DNA of 64,000 bases from Streptomyces goshikiensis (GTDB lineage Bacteria; Actinomycetota; Actinomycetes; Streptomycetales; Streptomycetaceae), in NCBI RefSeq assembly GCF_014650555.1, contig NZ_BMVE01000022.1, positions 1-64,000 of the forward strand. The letters are read 5' to 3'. Position 1 is the stretch's first letter. Each line of letters begins with the position of its first letter. The position numbers were made by a program, and so were the translations under genes. Shown one piece after another: positions 33,445 through 42,283 of this stretch. Under the pieces are notes generated by a model. It saw only the letters and a program-made list of their open reading frames with translations. It was not told the origin of the DNA and did no database searches.

Positions 33445-34863
33445 TCAGGCGCCCCAGCGCAGGGCGATGGTGTCGCCCACGCCCACGACCTTGTTGCGGG
33501 CGGCGCCGGCGAAGGCGGAGCCGTCGACACTGACCTTCCAGGTGTTGGAGCCGCTGTTGGCCTTGCCGTTGACGGCCGTGACGGTACCGGTGCCCGACGA
33601 GGGGGTCACGCTCGTCACGCAGCCGGAAGGCGTCGCGGCGGTGGTCGCCGCGTTCAGAACGTCCCCGAGGGTGGTGGTCGTACCGGTCGGGGTGAAGGCG
33701 ACCGAGCACACCTTGAGGCTGCCGGCCCCGTCGTCGACGGTCAGCGCCAGCTGGGTGGCCGTACCGGCGGTGAAGGCGGACTGGGCGACCCACTGCGGGG
33801 CCCCGGGGGTGACCGGAACGGGCGGGGCCGTGGTGAAGCCGCCGCCCGCGACGGCCCGCAGCGCGTCGATGGAGGAGTAGGCGGAGGGCACGGTGTCGGA
33901 CGGCTTGTACTTGAAGCCGCCCGCCGGGTTGTACTGATTGGCGATCAGGAAGTCGATCGGGGTCTTACCGCTGCCGGTGAGGAAGTCCCCGGTCTGCGGG
34001 TTGAACCCGCAGGCGTTGAGGCCGGCGACACCCCAGCCGTTGGAGCTGGTGTTCACCCCGTACAAGGAGTTGAAGGCACCGCTGCCGGAAACCAGCGTGC
34101 TCTTCAGGAAGTTCTTCGCCTGGACGACGTCCGTGTCGGTGTTCGGTACGCCGGACACACACAGGGCGGCCATGGCGGCGCCGGTCATGTCGACGTCGCC
34201 CGCGGAGTTCAGAACGGTCGGGTTGCCCTCGCCCTTCTGGTAGGTCCAGCCGCCGTCCACGTGCTGGTTGGCGCGGATGCGGGCGACCATCGAGTCCGTC
34301 AGCGCTTGCGGGACGCGGGCGCCGCCGGCCTGGGTCTTGGCGCCGCCCAGCGAAAGGGCCGCGAAGACCGTGCCGTTGAAGTTGCCCGAGGGGCCGAAGT
34401 ACCCTGCTTCCGCGGTCTGCCAGTAGGAGTAGATGCTCGCGACGAGGTTGCGGGAGGCGGACACGCGGGCCGGGTCGATGCCGGCGGCGTACGCGTTGAG
34501 GGTGCCGCGCTCGTAGTCCGTGACCACCGGGGAGGCCTGCGGCCAGCCCGCCGTCGACAGCAGGTTGCGGTAGACGGTGCGAGCGTTCTTCGTGGTGTCG
34601 CCACCCGGGTAGACGTCGACGACGGCCGTGCCCGCCGCCGCGAAGGTACTGAACGCCCACTCGTTTGACAGACCGGAGCCGGCGTACGAACCGTCCGCCG
34701 CCTGGAGGGACTTGAGGTACGCCACGCCGTTGGTCTTGGAGGTGGCGATCTGGGCGGGCGACGAGGTCGCGGACGCGGGGAGCGCGGTGAGCGCGAAGGC
34801 GCCGAGCGCTGCGGGCACCACGAGCGCGAGGCGGCGGGAAGTGCGGGGACGGGGACGGGACAT
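33445..34863 (-). CDS. Secreted transcobalamin-like protein: alpha/alpha-toroid + DUF4430 domain
   Basis: 472 residues. After a signal peptide (ending PASATSSP) comes a toroid of prenyltransferase/squalene-oxidase-like repeats, with recurring GVAYLKSLQAADGSY, NQHVDGGWTY and GWGVAGLNACG units (about residues 40-330). A C-terminal beta domain ends SNTWKVSVDGSAFAGAARNK. This is the two-domain plan of animal transcobalamin and intrinsic factor. A cobalamin riboswitch lies upstream on the same strand. No anchor is visible, so the protein is probably free. Confidence 0.87.
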   Translation of the reverse strand: MSRPRPRTSRRLALVVPAALGAFALTALPASATSSPAQIATSKTNGVAYLKSLQAADGSYAGSGLSNEWAFSTFAAAGTAVVDVYPGGDTTKNARTVYRNLLSTAGWPQASPVVTDYERGTLNAYAAGIDPARVSASRNLVASIYSYWQTAEAGYFGPSGNFNGTVFAALSLGGAKTQAGGARVPQALTDSMVARIRANQHVDGGWTYQKGEGNPTVLNSAGDVDMTGAAMAALCVSGVPNTDTDVVQAKNFLKSTLVSGSGAFNSLYGVNTSSNGWGVAGLNACGFNPQTGDFLTGSGKTPIDFLIANQYNPAGGFKYKPSDTVPSAYSSIDALRAVAGGGFTTAPPVPVTPGAPQWVAQSAFTAGTATQLALTVDDGAGSLKVCSVAFTPTGTTTTLGDVLNAATTAATPSGCVTSVTPSSGTGTVTAVNGKANSGSNTWKVSVDGSAFAGAARNKVVGVGDTIALRWGA

Positions 34864-34939
34864 GGCCTGCTCCTGGAATCGGCGGACGCCGACCTCATCC
34901 GGCGCTGCGCCGGCGTGCGGACGCACGGGCGGGCATGCC

Positions 34940-35105
34940 GGAGGGCCGCCGCCCGGAACGCGTGGTACGGCTTCCTGTACTGCATCGCCGTATGGGCATT
35001 CGGGCTCGGAGACGGCCCCCGCCGTCCCACACCGCTGCGCGTCAGCTCCGGCTTCCCACCGGATTCCCCCATCTGGCAGCCCAGGACGCTACCCGAGTGA
35101 TCAAG
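34940..35105 (-). ncRNA. Cobalamin riboswitch 2 (before the toroid-protein gene)
   Basis: Read on the minus strand, the core is GGGGAATCCGGTGGGAAGCCGG followed by AGCTGACGCGCAGCGGT (about 35025-35070). A later stem, CGGCGGGGGCCG, lies near 34995-35010. The ATG at 34863 follows about 80 bases past the 3' end. The boundaries are approximate. Confidence 0.85.
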
Positions 35106-35194
35106 GGTCCGCCAGCCATCGTGAGACGCGCCGCCCGGACCCGCCGTGAGCGCTCCCGGATGAGATGCAGGACACCTTGACGCTGCCTTTATCA

Positions 35195-35335
35195 GCGTGT
35201 TCCACTCCGACTGATAAGCACTCAGCTCCAGGGGAAGCCGGTCTGAATCCGGCGCTGACCCGCAACCGTAGGCCCGGCATCGCCGGGCGAGCCGGAATGC
35301 CTGGAGCCAGATTTTGCAGCGAGAAACGCCGTCGC
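35195..35335 (+). ncRNA. Cobalamin riboswitch 3 (before the surface-protein and ECF operon)
   Basis: GGGGAAGCCGGTCTGAATCCGG then CGCTGACCCGCAACCGT (35231-35269) is the textbook B12 box. The CCCGGCATCGCCGGG stem and GAGCCGGAATGCC follow. It is back to back with riboswitch 2 and precedes the operon 35520-43131. The boundaries are approximate. Confidence 0.93.
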
Positions 35336-35380
35336 GGACTACGGCGTGGTTCGAAGGCTTCTTCCGCGCCCTGCGCATCG

Positions 35381-35408
35381 CGCAGTGTGCACGGCGCAGT
35401 GTGCACGG
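35381..35408 (+). repeat. Two exact 14-bp tandem repeats in the riboswitch 3 leader
   Basis: CGCAGTGTGCACGG occurs twice head to tail, followed by a partial third copy (CGCAC). Each unit contains GTGCAC, and the run can fold with the preceding TGCGCATCGCGCA. It lies between the aptamer and the ATG at 35520, where an expression platform would be. Confidence 0.6.
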
Positions 35409-35519
35409 CGCACCGCGCTCCGTGCGTGCGGGAAGCCCTTTGCCACGCACTGGTCCGCCCGGCTGACACGAGGGGCCGTGGTGGGGACCGCAGAGCTAGC
35501 AGAGCGACGCACGGGAAGA

Positions 35520-38447
35520 ATGAGGCTGGTGTCGCTGATGTCGGCGGCGCTGCTGACGTTCGGCGCGAGCGCGGTCTTCGTCACCGGGACGACGCCCGCG
35601 GCGGCCGACCCGATCGAGGGGTGCACCGCCACGACCGGCGCAGTCGTCGCCGTCGACTTCGGCCCGTTCGGCGGCAAGGTGGAGCGCGGCTGCGACACCA
35701 CGCCCACCACGGGCTACGAACTGCTCCGGGACGCCGGTTTCACCACCGAGGGCACCGTCCACGACGGCCCCGCCTTCATCTGCCGCATCGGCAACGCCTC
35801 CTTCAACTCCGGTACGCAGTACCCGACTCCGGACAAGGAGGCCTGCGTCCTCACCCCGCAGGCGACCGCCTACTGGTCGTACTGGATCGCCTCGCCCGGC
35901 CAGAAGAACTGGACCTACAGCCCCCTCGGCGCGATGACCCGCACGCCGAAGGACGGCGACGTGGACGCCTGGGTGTTCGGCGGTACGGACATCGGCGGGA
36001 CCTCCGGCAAGCCCACCTTCTCCCCCGACGACGTACGCGCCGCGGGCGGCGGCAGCCCCAGCCCGGACCCGACCGGGCCCACGGGCCCGCCCACCGTGCC
36101 GCCGGGCACCGTCGACCTGCCCGCCGCCACCCGGTGGCTCAGTGGGCAACTGACCGACGGTGAAAGGGTCGTCGACGAGGGCGCCACGACGGCGAACCAC
36201 TTCCTCACGACCGAGGCCGTCTACGCGCTCGCGGGCGCCGACCCCAAGAGCGCGACGGCCCGCAAGGCCGCCGACTTCCTCGCCACGCCCGCGCAGACGG
36301 ACGCGTACGCCTACCCGGCCGGAAAGGACGGGATCCCCGACGCCACCGCCGCGGCGCGCCTCGCGCTCGTCGCCGAGGCCACCGGCAGGGATCCGCGCGC
36401 CTTCGGCGGGCACGACCTGCTCGCAGACCTGGTCAAGTACGTCTGCCCGCGGGACATCGGCGACGGCGAGACGATCGACGGCTGCCTCACCAAGGGCGAT
36501 TTCCGCACCACCGGCCAGTCGGACGCCCAGGCCCTGGCCGTCATCGCCCTGCTGAACGGCGGCGTGACGCCCCCGGCCGACGCCGTGAACCGGCTGACCG
36601 GCCTCCAGTGCGAGGACGGCGGATTCACCGGCATCCTCATCCGCTCCGGCGGATGGTGCGACAGCGACGCCGGCTCCACGGGGCTCATCACCCTGGCCCT
36701 CAAGCGGGCCGGCGGCCACGACGCGGCGGTCGCGAAGGCCCGGGCCTACCTGAGGAAGTCCCAGCTGGCGACCGGGGCTTGGCCCTCCGCCTCGTACATG
36801 ACGACCGGCGCCCCGGCCGCCACCGCCCGGGCCGCCCAGGCGCTGCGCGCCCTCGGTGACACGCCCTACGCGGACGCGGGCCTCTTCTGGCTCTCCAAGC
36901 AGCAACTCCCCTCGGGCGGCTTCGGCTTCGAGGAGGGCGAGACCGACGCGCGGGTGTTCGCCGCCGCGCCGGTGGTGCTCGCCGCCGCCAAGAGCGACCT
37001 GGTGACGCTGACCACCCCGCCGGCCGTTCCGCCGACGATTCCGCCGGGCGAGGGGCCCGACGCGAAGAAGGGCACGGCCTACCTCACCGACAAGTCCCGT
37101 CTGATCCAGGGCCGTTACTACGAGAACGCGCCCGGCAGCGGCTTCGCCGACTACGGCCTGACCATCGACGGCGCCTATGCCCTGGCCGCCACCGGCCAGG
37201 ACAACGCCACCCTGCGCAACGTCGTCGACTTCCTCGACAAGGGCGGCAAGGACGGCAAGGGGCGCGGCGTCCACGACTGGACCCTGATCGGCACCAAGCA
37301 CGCCGGCGGGGGTTCCATCGGCAAGACCGCCGTCCTCGCGGAGGCCGTCGGCCGCAACCCGCGCGCCTTCGGCGGACAGGACCTGATCGCCGCCCTCGCC
37401 AAGGCCGTCTGCCCGGCCCCGAGCACCGCGCCCGACCGGAGCTGCGCCGCCAAGGGCGCTTACACCAACGCCCCGTCCGTGTTCTCCCAGTCCCTCGGCA
37501 TCATCGCCCAGGTCCGCGCCGGTGACGGCGCGGCGGCGGCCGAGCCGATCGCGTACCTGGAGAGCCTCCAGGAGTCCTCGGGTGCCTGGCCCAGCCTGAT
37601 CGGGACGCCCAGCGGGGCCGAGGTCGACTCCACCGCGATGGCCGCCATGGCCCTCGACCTGCTCCCGGACGCCAAGGCGCAGGCGGCCGTGGACAAGGCG
37701 CTGGCCTGGCTGGCCACCCAGCAGAAGGACGACGGCGGCTTCCCCGGGGCGTCGGGCAACTCCGTCAACTCCGCCGCCCTCGCCATCCAGGGGATGTCGC
37801 TGGACGCGCCGAAGTACGGTGCCCAGATCGGCAAGGCCCGTAAGTTCCTGGTGACCCAGCAGAACACCGACGGCGGCTTCAACGTCGCCAAGGGCGGCCA
37901 GCCCGGTTCCGACGTCCGCGCCTCCACCCAGGCGGTCGGCGGCGCCACCGGTATCTCCTTCGCCACCCTGACCCGCAGCCTGGAGGGCACCACCCCCGAA
38001 CCCATTCCCAGCACCTCGACGGGAACGGGCGGGACGGGCGGAACTGGGGGGACGGGCGGCACCGGTGGCACCAGTGGGACGGGCAACACCACAGGCGGCA
38101 CCAGCGGCACGGGCGGGACCACCGGATCCGGCGGCACCAACGGCACAGGCGGCACTCCCGTCATCATCACCCCTGGCGAAAGCCCGAGCTCTTCCAGCGG
38201 CGCCGGTTCCGCCGGCGGCAACTCCGGCAGCTCCGGCAGCTCCAGCAGCGGTTCGGGCGCATCCGGCGGCACCGGCACCACCGGCGGCAACAGCGCCGTC
38301 GTGACCGGCGGTTCGGGCGGCGGCCTGGCCTCCACCGGCGTCCAGGCCGGTGCGCTGGCCGGCGCCGCGGCGGTACTGACCCTGGCCGGATGGCGGCTCG
38401 TCGTCATGGCCCGTACGCGCCGCAACCCGGCGGAGGAGGACCGATGA
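35520..38447 (+). CDS. Large surface-anchored double-toroid cobalamin-capture-like protein with LAXTG signal
   Basis: 975 residues. A signal peptide (ending TPAAADP) leads into an N-terminal beta domain (about 35-180, with AYWSYWIASPGQKNW) shared with the next gene. Two alpha/alpha-toroid repeat regions follow (about 200-500 and 515-825, with units such as LAWLATQQKDDGGFPGASGN). A Gly/Thr/Ser-rich stalk comes next, then L936-A-S-T-G940, a membrane helix and an Arg-rich tail. LAXTG is the motif used by class E sortases in Streptomyces, so wall attachment is expected. Riboswitch 3 precedes it and the ECF genes follow. A role in binding cobalamin at the surface is inferred. Confidence 0.82.
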   Translation: MRLVSLMSAALLTFGASAVFVTGTTPAAADPIEGCTATTGAVVAVDFGPFGGKVERGCDTTPTTGYELLRDAGFTTEGTVHDGPAFICRIGNASFNSGTQYPTPDKEACVLTPQATAYWSYWIASPGQKNWTYSPLGAMTRTPKDGDVDAWVFGGTDIGGTSGKPTFSPDDVRAAGGGSPSPDPTGPTGPPTVPPGTVDLPAATRWLSGQLTDGERVVDEGATTANHFLTTEAVYALAGADPKSATARKAADFLATPAQTDAYAYPAGKDGIPDATAAARLALVAEATGRDPRAFGGHDLLADLVKYVCPRDIGDGETIDGCLTKGDFRTTGQSDAQALAVIALLNGGVTPPADAVNRLTGLQCEDGGFTGILIRSGGWCDSDAGSTGLITLALKRAGGHDAAVAKARAYLRKSQLATGAWPSASYMTTGAPAATARAAQALRALGDTPYADAGLFWLSKQQLPSGGFGFEEGETDARVFAAAPVVLAAAKSDLVTLTTPPAVPPTIPPGEGPDAKKGTAYLTDKSRLIQGRYYENAPGSGFADYGLTIDGAYALAATGQDNATLRNVVDFLDKGGKDGKGRGVHDWTLIGTKHAGGGSIGKTAVLAEAVGRNPRAFGGQDLIAALAKAVCPAPSTAPDRSCAAKGAYTNAPSVFSQSLGIIAQVRAGDGAAAAEPIAYLESLQESSGAWPSLIGTPSGAEVDSTAMAAMALDLLPDAKAQAAVDKALAWLATQQKDDGGFPGASGNSVNSAALAIQGMSLDAPKYGAQIGKARKFLVTQQNTDGGFNVAKGGQPGSDVRASTQAVGGATGISFATLTRSLEGTTPEPIPSTSTGTGGTGGTGGTGGTGGTSGTGNTTGGTSGTGGTTGSGGTNGTGGTPVIITPGESPSSSSGAGSAGGNSGSSGSSSSGSGASGGTGTTGGNSAVVTGGSGGGLASTGVQAGALAGAAAVLTLAGWRLVVMARTRRNPAEEDR

Positions 38448-39427
38448 GCTCGCGCGTCACACGCGCCGTGGCCCGCCTGACGGCGGCCCTCGGGCTGACG
38501 GTGGCGGCCCTCGCCGCCACCGTCGCCCCGGCCGGGGCCGCGCCCCAGGCGATGGGCCAGTGCACCACCTCCTCCGGAGTCGTGCTCGCCGTGGACTTCA
38601 GCCACTGGGGAGGGCCCGTCTACCGCTCCTGCGGCACCACGCCCACCACGGGCTACGAGCTCCTCAACCAGGGCGGCTGGGCCACCACCGGTACCGGCCA
38701 CGACGGCCCCGCCTTCATCTGCCGCATCGGCTACAGCGGCCACCAGGGCGGCAAGCAGTACCCGACCCCGCAGCAGGACGACTGCGTTCTGACCCCGCCG
38801 GCCTCCGCGTACTGGTCGTACTGGCACGCGAACCCGGGGCAGAACACCTGGGAGTACAGCCAGCTCGGCGCGATGCTCTACAAGCCGAAGCCGGGCAGTG
38901 TCGATCTGTGGATCTTCGGTGGGACCAACATCGAGGGCACCGAGGGCAAGCCCACCGTCACCCCCGACCAGCTGCGGGCCCACAACACCCGGCCCGCGGG
39001 GGCTCCGGCTCCGAAGGACACCCGTACGGCGGCTCCCCTGCCGCCCGACGTCAACACGGGTCCCAGGCCGGAGAACCCGCCGCCGGCCGACCGCACACCC
39101 CCTACGGCGGCCCCGCCCGCGCAGGGCGCGGCGCCCCCCGTCCCGTCCACCCCCGCGTCCCCCGCATCCCCCTCGGCCCAGCCCACCGAGAGCGCCTCCC
39201 CCTCCCCCTCGTCCTCGGTGTCGCCCCCGGCGTCACCGTCGCCGTCGACCGGTACGGGAGCGGTCGCCGCTCAGGCCCCCGGGCCCCAGGTGGTCGAGGC
39301 GGCGCCGGCCGCCGATGCCGAACACGACACGGGCTCGTACCTGCCCGCCGTCGCCACCGGGGCGCTGGTGCTGCTGATCGGCGCCGCCGCCGTGTTCGCG
39401 GCCAAGCGCCGCCGTCGTACGGAGTAG
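38444..39427 (+). CDS. Membrane-anchored exported protein with the DUF4430-like domain of the preceding gene
   Basis: 327 residues. A signal peptide ending PAGAAPQ is followed by a domain of about 140 residues (residues 36-180) clearly related to the N-terminal domain of the 975-residue protein (GYELL, GHDGPAFICRIG, QYPTP, SAYWSYW, WIFGGTNI). A long Pro/Ala/Ser stalk comes next, then one membrane helix (AVATGALVLLIGAAAVFAA) and the tail KRRRRTE. There are no toroid repeats. It is coupled by an ATGA overlap. It could be the membrane-proximal receiver in cobalamin hand-off. Confidence 0.8.
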   Translation: MSSRVTRAVARLTAALGLTVAALAATVAPAGAAPQAMGQCTTSSGVVLAVDFSHWGGPVYRSCGTTPTTGYELLNQGGWATTGTGHDGPAFICRIGYSGHQGGKQYPTPQQDDCVLTPPASAYWSYWHANPGQNTWEYSQLGAMLYKPKPGSVDLWIFGGTNIEGTEGKPTVTPDQLRAHNTRPAGAPAPKDTRTAAPLPPDVNTGPRPENPPPADRTPPTAAPPAQGAAPPVPSTPASPASPSAQPTESASPSPSSSVSPPASPSPSTGTGAVAAQAPGPQVVEAAPAADAEHDTGSYLPAVATGALVLLIGAAAVFAAKRRRRTE

Positions 39428-39431
39428 CCGC

Positions 39432-40628
39432 GTGTCACGCACCACCACGGCCGCGGCCGCGCCGCCCGTGTCCGGCACCGCGCCGGACCCGGGCGGCCGC
39501 CGTCTGCCCCGCACCCTGCACCCGGTCGCCTGGTGGATCTGGGCGCTCGCCCTGGCCACCGCCGTCAGCCGCACCAACAACCCGCTGCTGCTGTTCCTCG
39601 TCCTCGCGGTCCTCGGTTACGTCATCACCATGCGGCGTACCGAAGCCCCCTGGGCCCGCGGCTTCAAGTACTACCTCTACCTGGCCCTCACCGTCGTCGC
39701 GATCCGGGTGGCCTTCCGGGCGGTCTTCGCCACCGGCATCACCCCGCGGGACCACTTCCTCTTCTCCCTCCCCCACATCCCCACCCCCGACTGGTACGCG
39801 GGCATCCAGCTCGGCGGTCCGGTCTCCCTCGAAGCGCTGCTCTCCGCGGCCACCGACGGACTGCGGCTCGCCTGCATGCTGTGCTGCATCGGGGCGGCCA
39901 ACACCCTCGCCAACCCCAAACGCGCCCTGCGGGTCCTGCCCGGCGCGCTGTACGAGCTGGGCGTCGCGGTCACCGTCTCCATCAGCGTCGCGCCCCAGCT
40001 GGTGGCGAGCGTCCAGCGCGTGCACCGCGCCCGCAGACTGCGCGCCGGCCGCCCCAAGGGCCCGCGCGCCCTGCGCGGCATCATCGTCCCCGTTCTGGAG
40101 GACGCCCTGGAGCGTTCGCTGCGGCTCGCGGCCGCCATGGACTCCCGTGGCTACGGCCGCGCCGGGACCGCCACCCGCCGTTCCCGGCGGCTGACCGGTG
40201 CGCTGATGCTGCTCGGCATGTGCGGGCTGTGCGCGGGCGCGTACGGGCTCCTCGACGCGACCGCGCCGAAACTGCTCGGGCTCCCCGCGATGGGAGCGGG
40301 CGCGGTGCTGTGCTTCGCCGGACTCCGGCTCGGCGGGCGCCGCATCACCCGTACGACCTACCGGCCCGACCCGTGGCGGGCCGCGGAGTGGGCCGTCGCC
40401 GGGTGCGGGGTGGTGTCGGCCGTCCTGCTGTTCAGCAATGCCGGTTTCAACGCCGCCGAGCTCAACCCCTCGATCTACCCGCTGAGTTGGCCGACCCTGC
40501 CGCTCGTGCCGGCGGCGGCGATCCTGCTCGCCGGCGCCGCCGGCTTCCTCGCCCCGCCCCCGACAGCCCCGGTACCCGCTCCGGCACCCGTACCCGTACC
40601 CGTACAGCGCAACGAGGAAGCCAAGTGA
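39432..40628 (+). CDS. ecfT: ECF transporter transmembrane component T
   Basis: 398 residues (GTG start). Membrane helices in an EcfT/CbiQ arrangement, with the coupling-helix signatures VQRVHRARRLRAGR and LRLAAAMDSRGYGRAG near residues 195-240. EcfT links the two ATPases to the substrate-binding S component. It lies 4 bp after the surface-protein gene and its stop overlaps the ATPase start (GTGA). The riboswitch at the operon head predicts cobalamin or a precursor as substrate. Confidence 0.9.
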   Translation: MSRTTTAAAAPPVSGTAPDPGGRRLPRTLHPVAWWIWALALATAVSRTNNPLLLFLVLAVLGYVITMRRTEAPWARGFKYYLYLALTVVAIRVAFRAVFATGITPRDHFLFSLPHIPTPDWYAGIQLGGPVSLEALLSAATDGLRLACMLCCIGAANTLANPKRALRVLPGALYELGVAVTVSISVAPQLVASVQRVHRARRLRAGRPKGPRALRGIIVPVLEDALERSLRLAAAMDSRGYGRAGTATRRSRRLTGALMLLGMCGLCAGAYGLLDATAPKLLGLPAMGAGAVLCFAGLRLGGRRITRTTYRPDPWRAAEWAVAGCGVVSAVLLFSNAGFNAAELNPSIYPLSWPTLPLVPAAAILLAGAAGFLAPPPTAPVPAPAPVPVPVQRNEEAK

Positions 40629-42283
40629 TCCACTTCGACCAGGTCACCGTCCAGTACGACGACGCGGCCGAACCGGTCCTGCGCGAGGTGGACCTCACCG
40701 TCGAGGAGGGCGAGCTGTGCCTCGTCGTCGGCCACACCGGCGTCGGCAAGTCCACCCTCCTCGGCGCCGTCAACGGACTCGTACCGCACTTCACCGGCGG
40801 CACCCTCTACGGCCGCGTCACCGTCGACGGACGCGACACCGCCGCACACCCGCCCCGCGAACTCGCCGACGTGGTCGGGGTCGTCGGGCAGGACCCGCTC
40901 GACGGCTTCGTCACCGACACCGTCGAGGAGGAACTCGCTTACGCAATGGAGCAGTTGGCGGTGCCACCCGCCACCATGCGCAAGCGCGTCGAGGAGACCC
41001 TGGACCTCCTCGGCCTCGCGGACCTGCGCCACCGCGCCCTGCACGAGCTCTCCGGCGGCCAGCAGCAGCGGGTCGCCATCGGCTCCGTCCTCACCGCCCA
41101 CCCGCGCGTACTCGTCCTGGACGAACCGACCTCCGCCCTCGACCCCACGGCCGCGGAGGAGGTCCTCGCCGCCGTCACCCGCCTCGTCCACGACCTCGGC
41201 GTCACCGTACTGCTCGCCGAACACCGCCTGGAGCGCGTGGTCCAGTACGCCGACCGCGTCATCCACCTCCCCGGCGACGGGCGTGTCGTCTCCGGGCCGC
41301 CCGCCGAGGTCTTCCGTACGTCTTCCATCGCACCGCCCATCGTGGAGCTCGGCCGCACCGCCGGATGGTCCCCGCTGCAGCTCTCGATCCGCGACGCGCG
41401 CCGCGCCGCCGCACCCCTGCGGGCACGGCTGGCCGACACGACGCCCGTACCCGTGCGCCCGGCGCCCGCCGCGGACCCCGTCACGCTGCTGAAGGCCCGC
41501 GGGGTGACCGTCACGTACCAGGGCGTCCCGGCCGTGCGCCAGGTCGGCCTCGACCTGCGCGGCGGGGAGATCACCGCCCTCATGGGCCGCAACGGCTCGG
41601 GCAAGTCCTCCCTGCTGTGGGCGCTCCAGGGCTCCGGTCCCCGCAAGGCGGGCTCCGTCGCCGTACCCACTGCCGACGGCGGGAAGGACGCGGATCCGCA
41701 GAAGCTGTCCGCGGCCGAGGCCCGCCGGCTCGTCGGTCTGGTCCCGCAGACCCCCACCGACCTCCTCTACCTGGAGAGCGTCAAGCAGGAACTCGACCAG
41801 GCGGACAGCGAATCGGGGGTGAGCGGTCCGGGCCGGGTCCGCGCCCGCGCCCTCCTGGACCGCCTGACTCCGGGCATTCCCGACGGCACGCACCCCCGCG
41901 ACCTCTCCGAGGGCCAGAAGCTGGCCCTGGTCCTCGCCATCCAGCTCTCGGCGGCGCCCCGTGTGCTGCTCCTGGACGAGCCCACCCGCGGCCTCGACTA
42001 CCAGGCGAAGAACGAGCTGATCCGCATCGTCGACGACCTGGCGGCCGAGGGCCGCGCCGTCGTCATCTCCACCCACGACGTCGAGTTCGTCGCCCGCGCG
42101 GCCGACCGCGTCGTGGTGATGGCCGAGGGCGACATCGTCGCCGACGGGCCCACCACCGAGGTCATCGTCGCCTCCCCCGTCTTCGCCCCGCAGACCGCGA
42201 AGATCCTCTCCCCCCTCCCCTACCTCACGGTCGCCCAGGTGGCCTCCGCCCTCCCCGACGACGGAACGGACCCCGCCCCATGA
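40625..42283 (+). CDS. ECF transporter double ATPase (two ABC domains in one chain)
   Basis: 552 residues. Domain 1 has Walker A GHTGVGKST, signature LSGGQQQR and Walker B VLVLDEPTSALD. Domain 2 (from about residue 285) has GRNGSGKSS, LSEGQKLAL (a variant of LSGGQ) and VLLLDEPTRGLD. The switch histidines are in AEHRLERV and STHDVEF. It replaces separate EcfA1 and EcfA2 subunits. Both neighbours overlap it (GTGA and ATGA). It drives uptake through the T and S components. Confidence 0.93.
   Translation: MIHFDQVTVQYDDAAEPVLREVDLTVEEGELCLVVGHTGVGKSTLLGAVNGLVPHFTGGTLYGRVTVDGRDTAAHPPRELADVVGVVGQDPLDGFVTDTVEEELAYAMEQLAVPPATMRKRVEETLDLLGLADLRHRALHELSGGQQQRVAIGSVLTAHPRVLVLDEPTSALDPTAAEEVLAAVTRLVHDLGVTVLLAEHRLERVVQYADRVIHLPGDGRVVSGPPAEVFRTSSIAPPIVELGRTAGWSPLQLSIRDARRAAAPLRARLADTTPVPVRPAPAADPVTLLKARGVTVTYQGVPAVRQVGLDLRGGEITALMGRNGSGKSSLLWALQGSGPRKAGSVAVPTADGGKDADPQKLSAAEARRLVGLVPQTPTDLLYLESVKQELDQADSESGVSGPGRVRARALLDRLTPGIPDGTHPRDLSEGQKLALVLAIQLSAAPRVLLLDEPTRGLDYQAKNELIRIVDDLAAEGRAVVISTHDVEFVARAADRVVVMAEGDIVADGPTTEVIVASPVFAPQTAKILSPLPYLTVAQVASALPDDGTDPAP

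Noticed and set aside
38020..38160. Gly/Thr repeat stretch as a CRISPR-like or mobile repeat
   Set aside because: It is an in-frame low-complexity stalk of the anchored surface protein.
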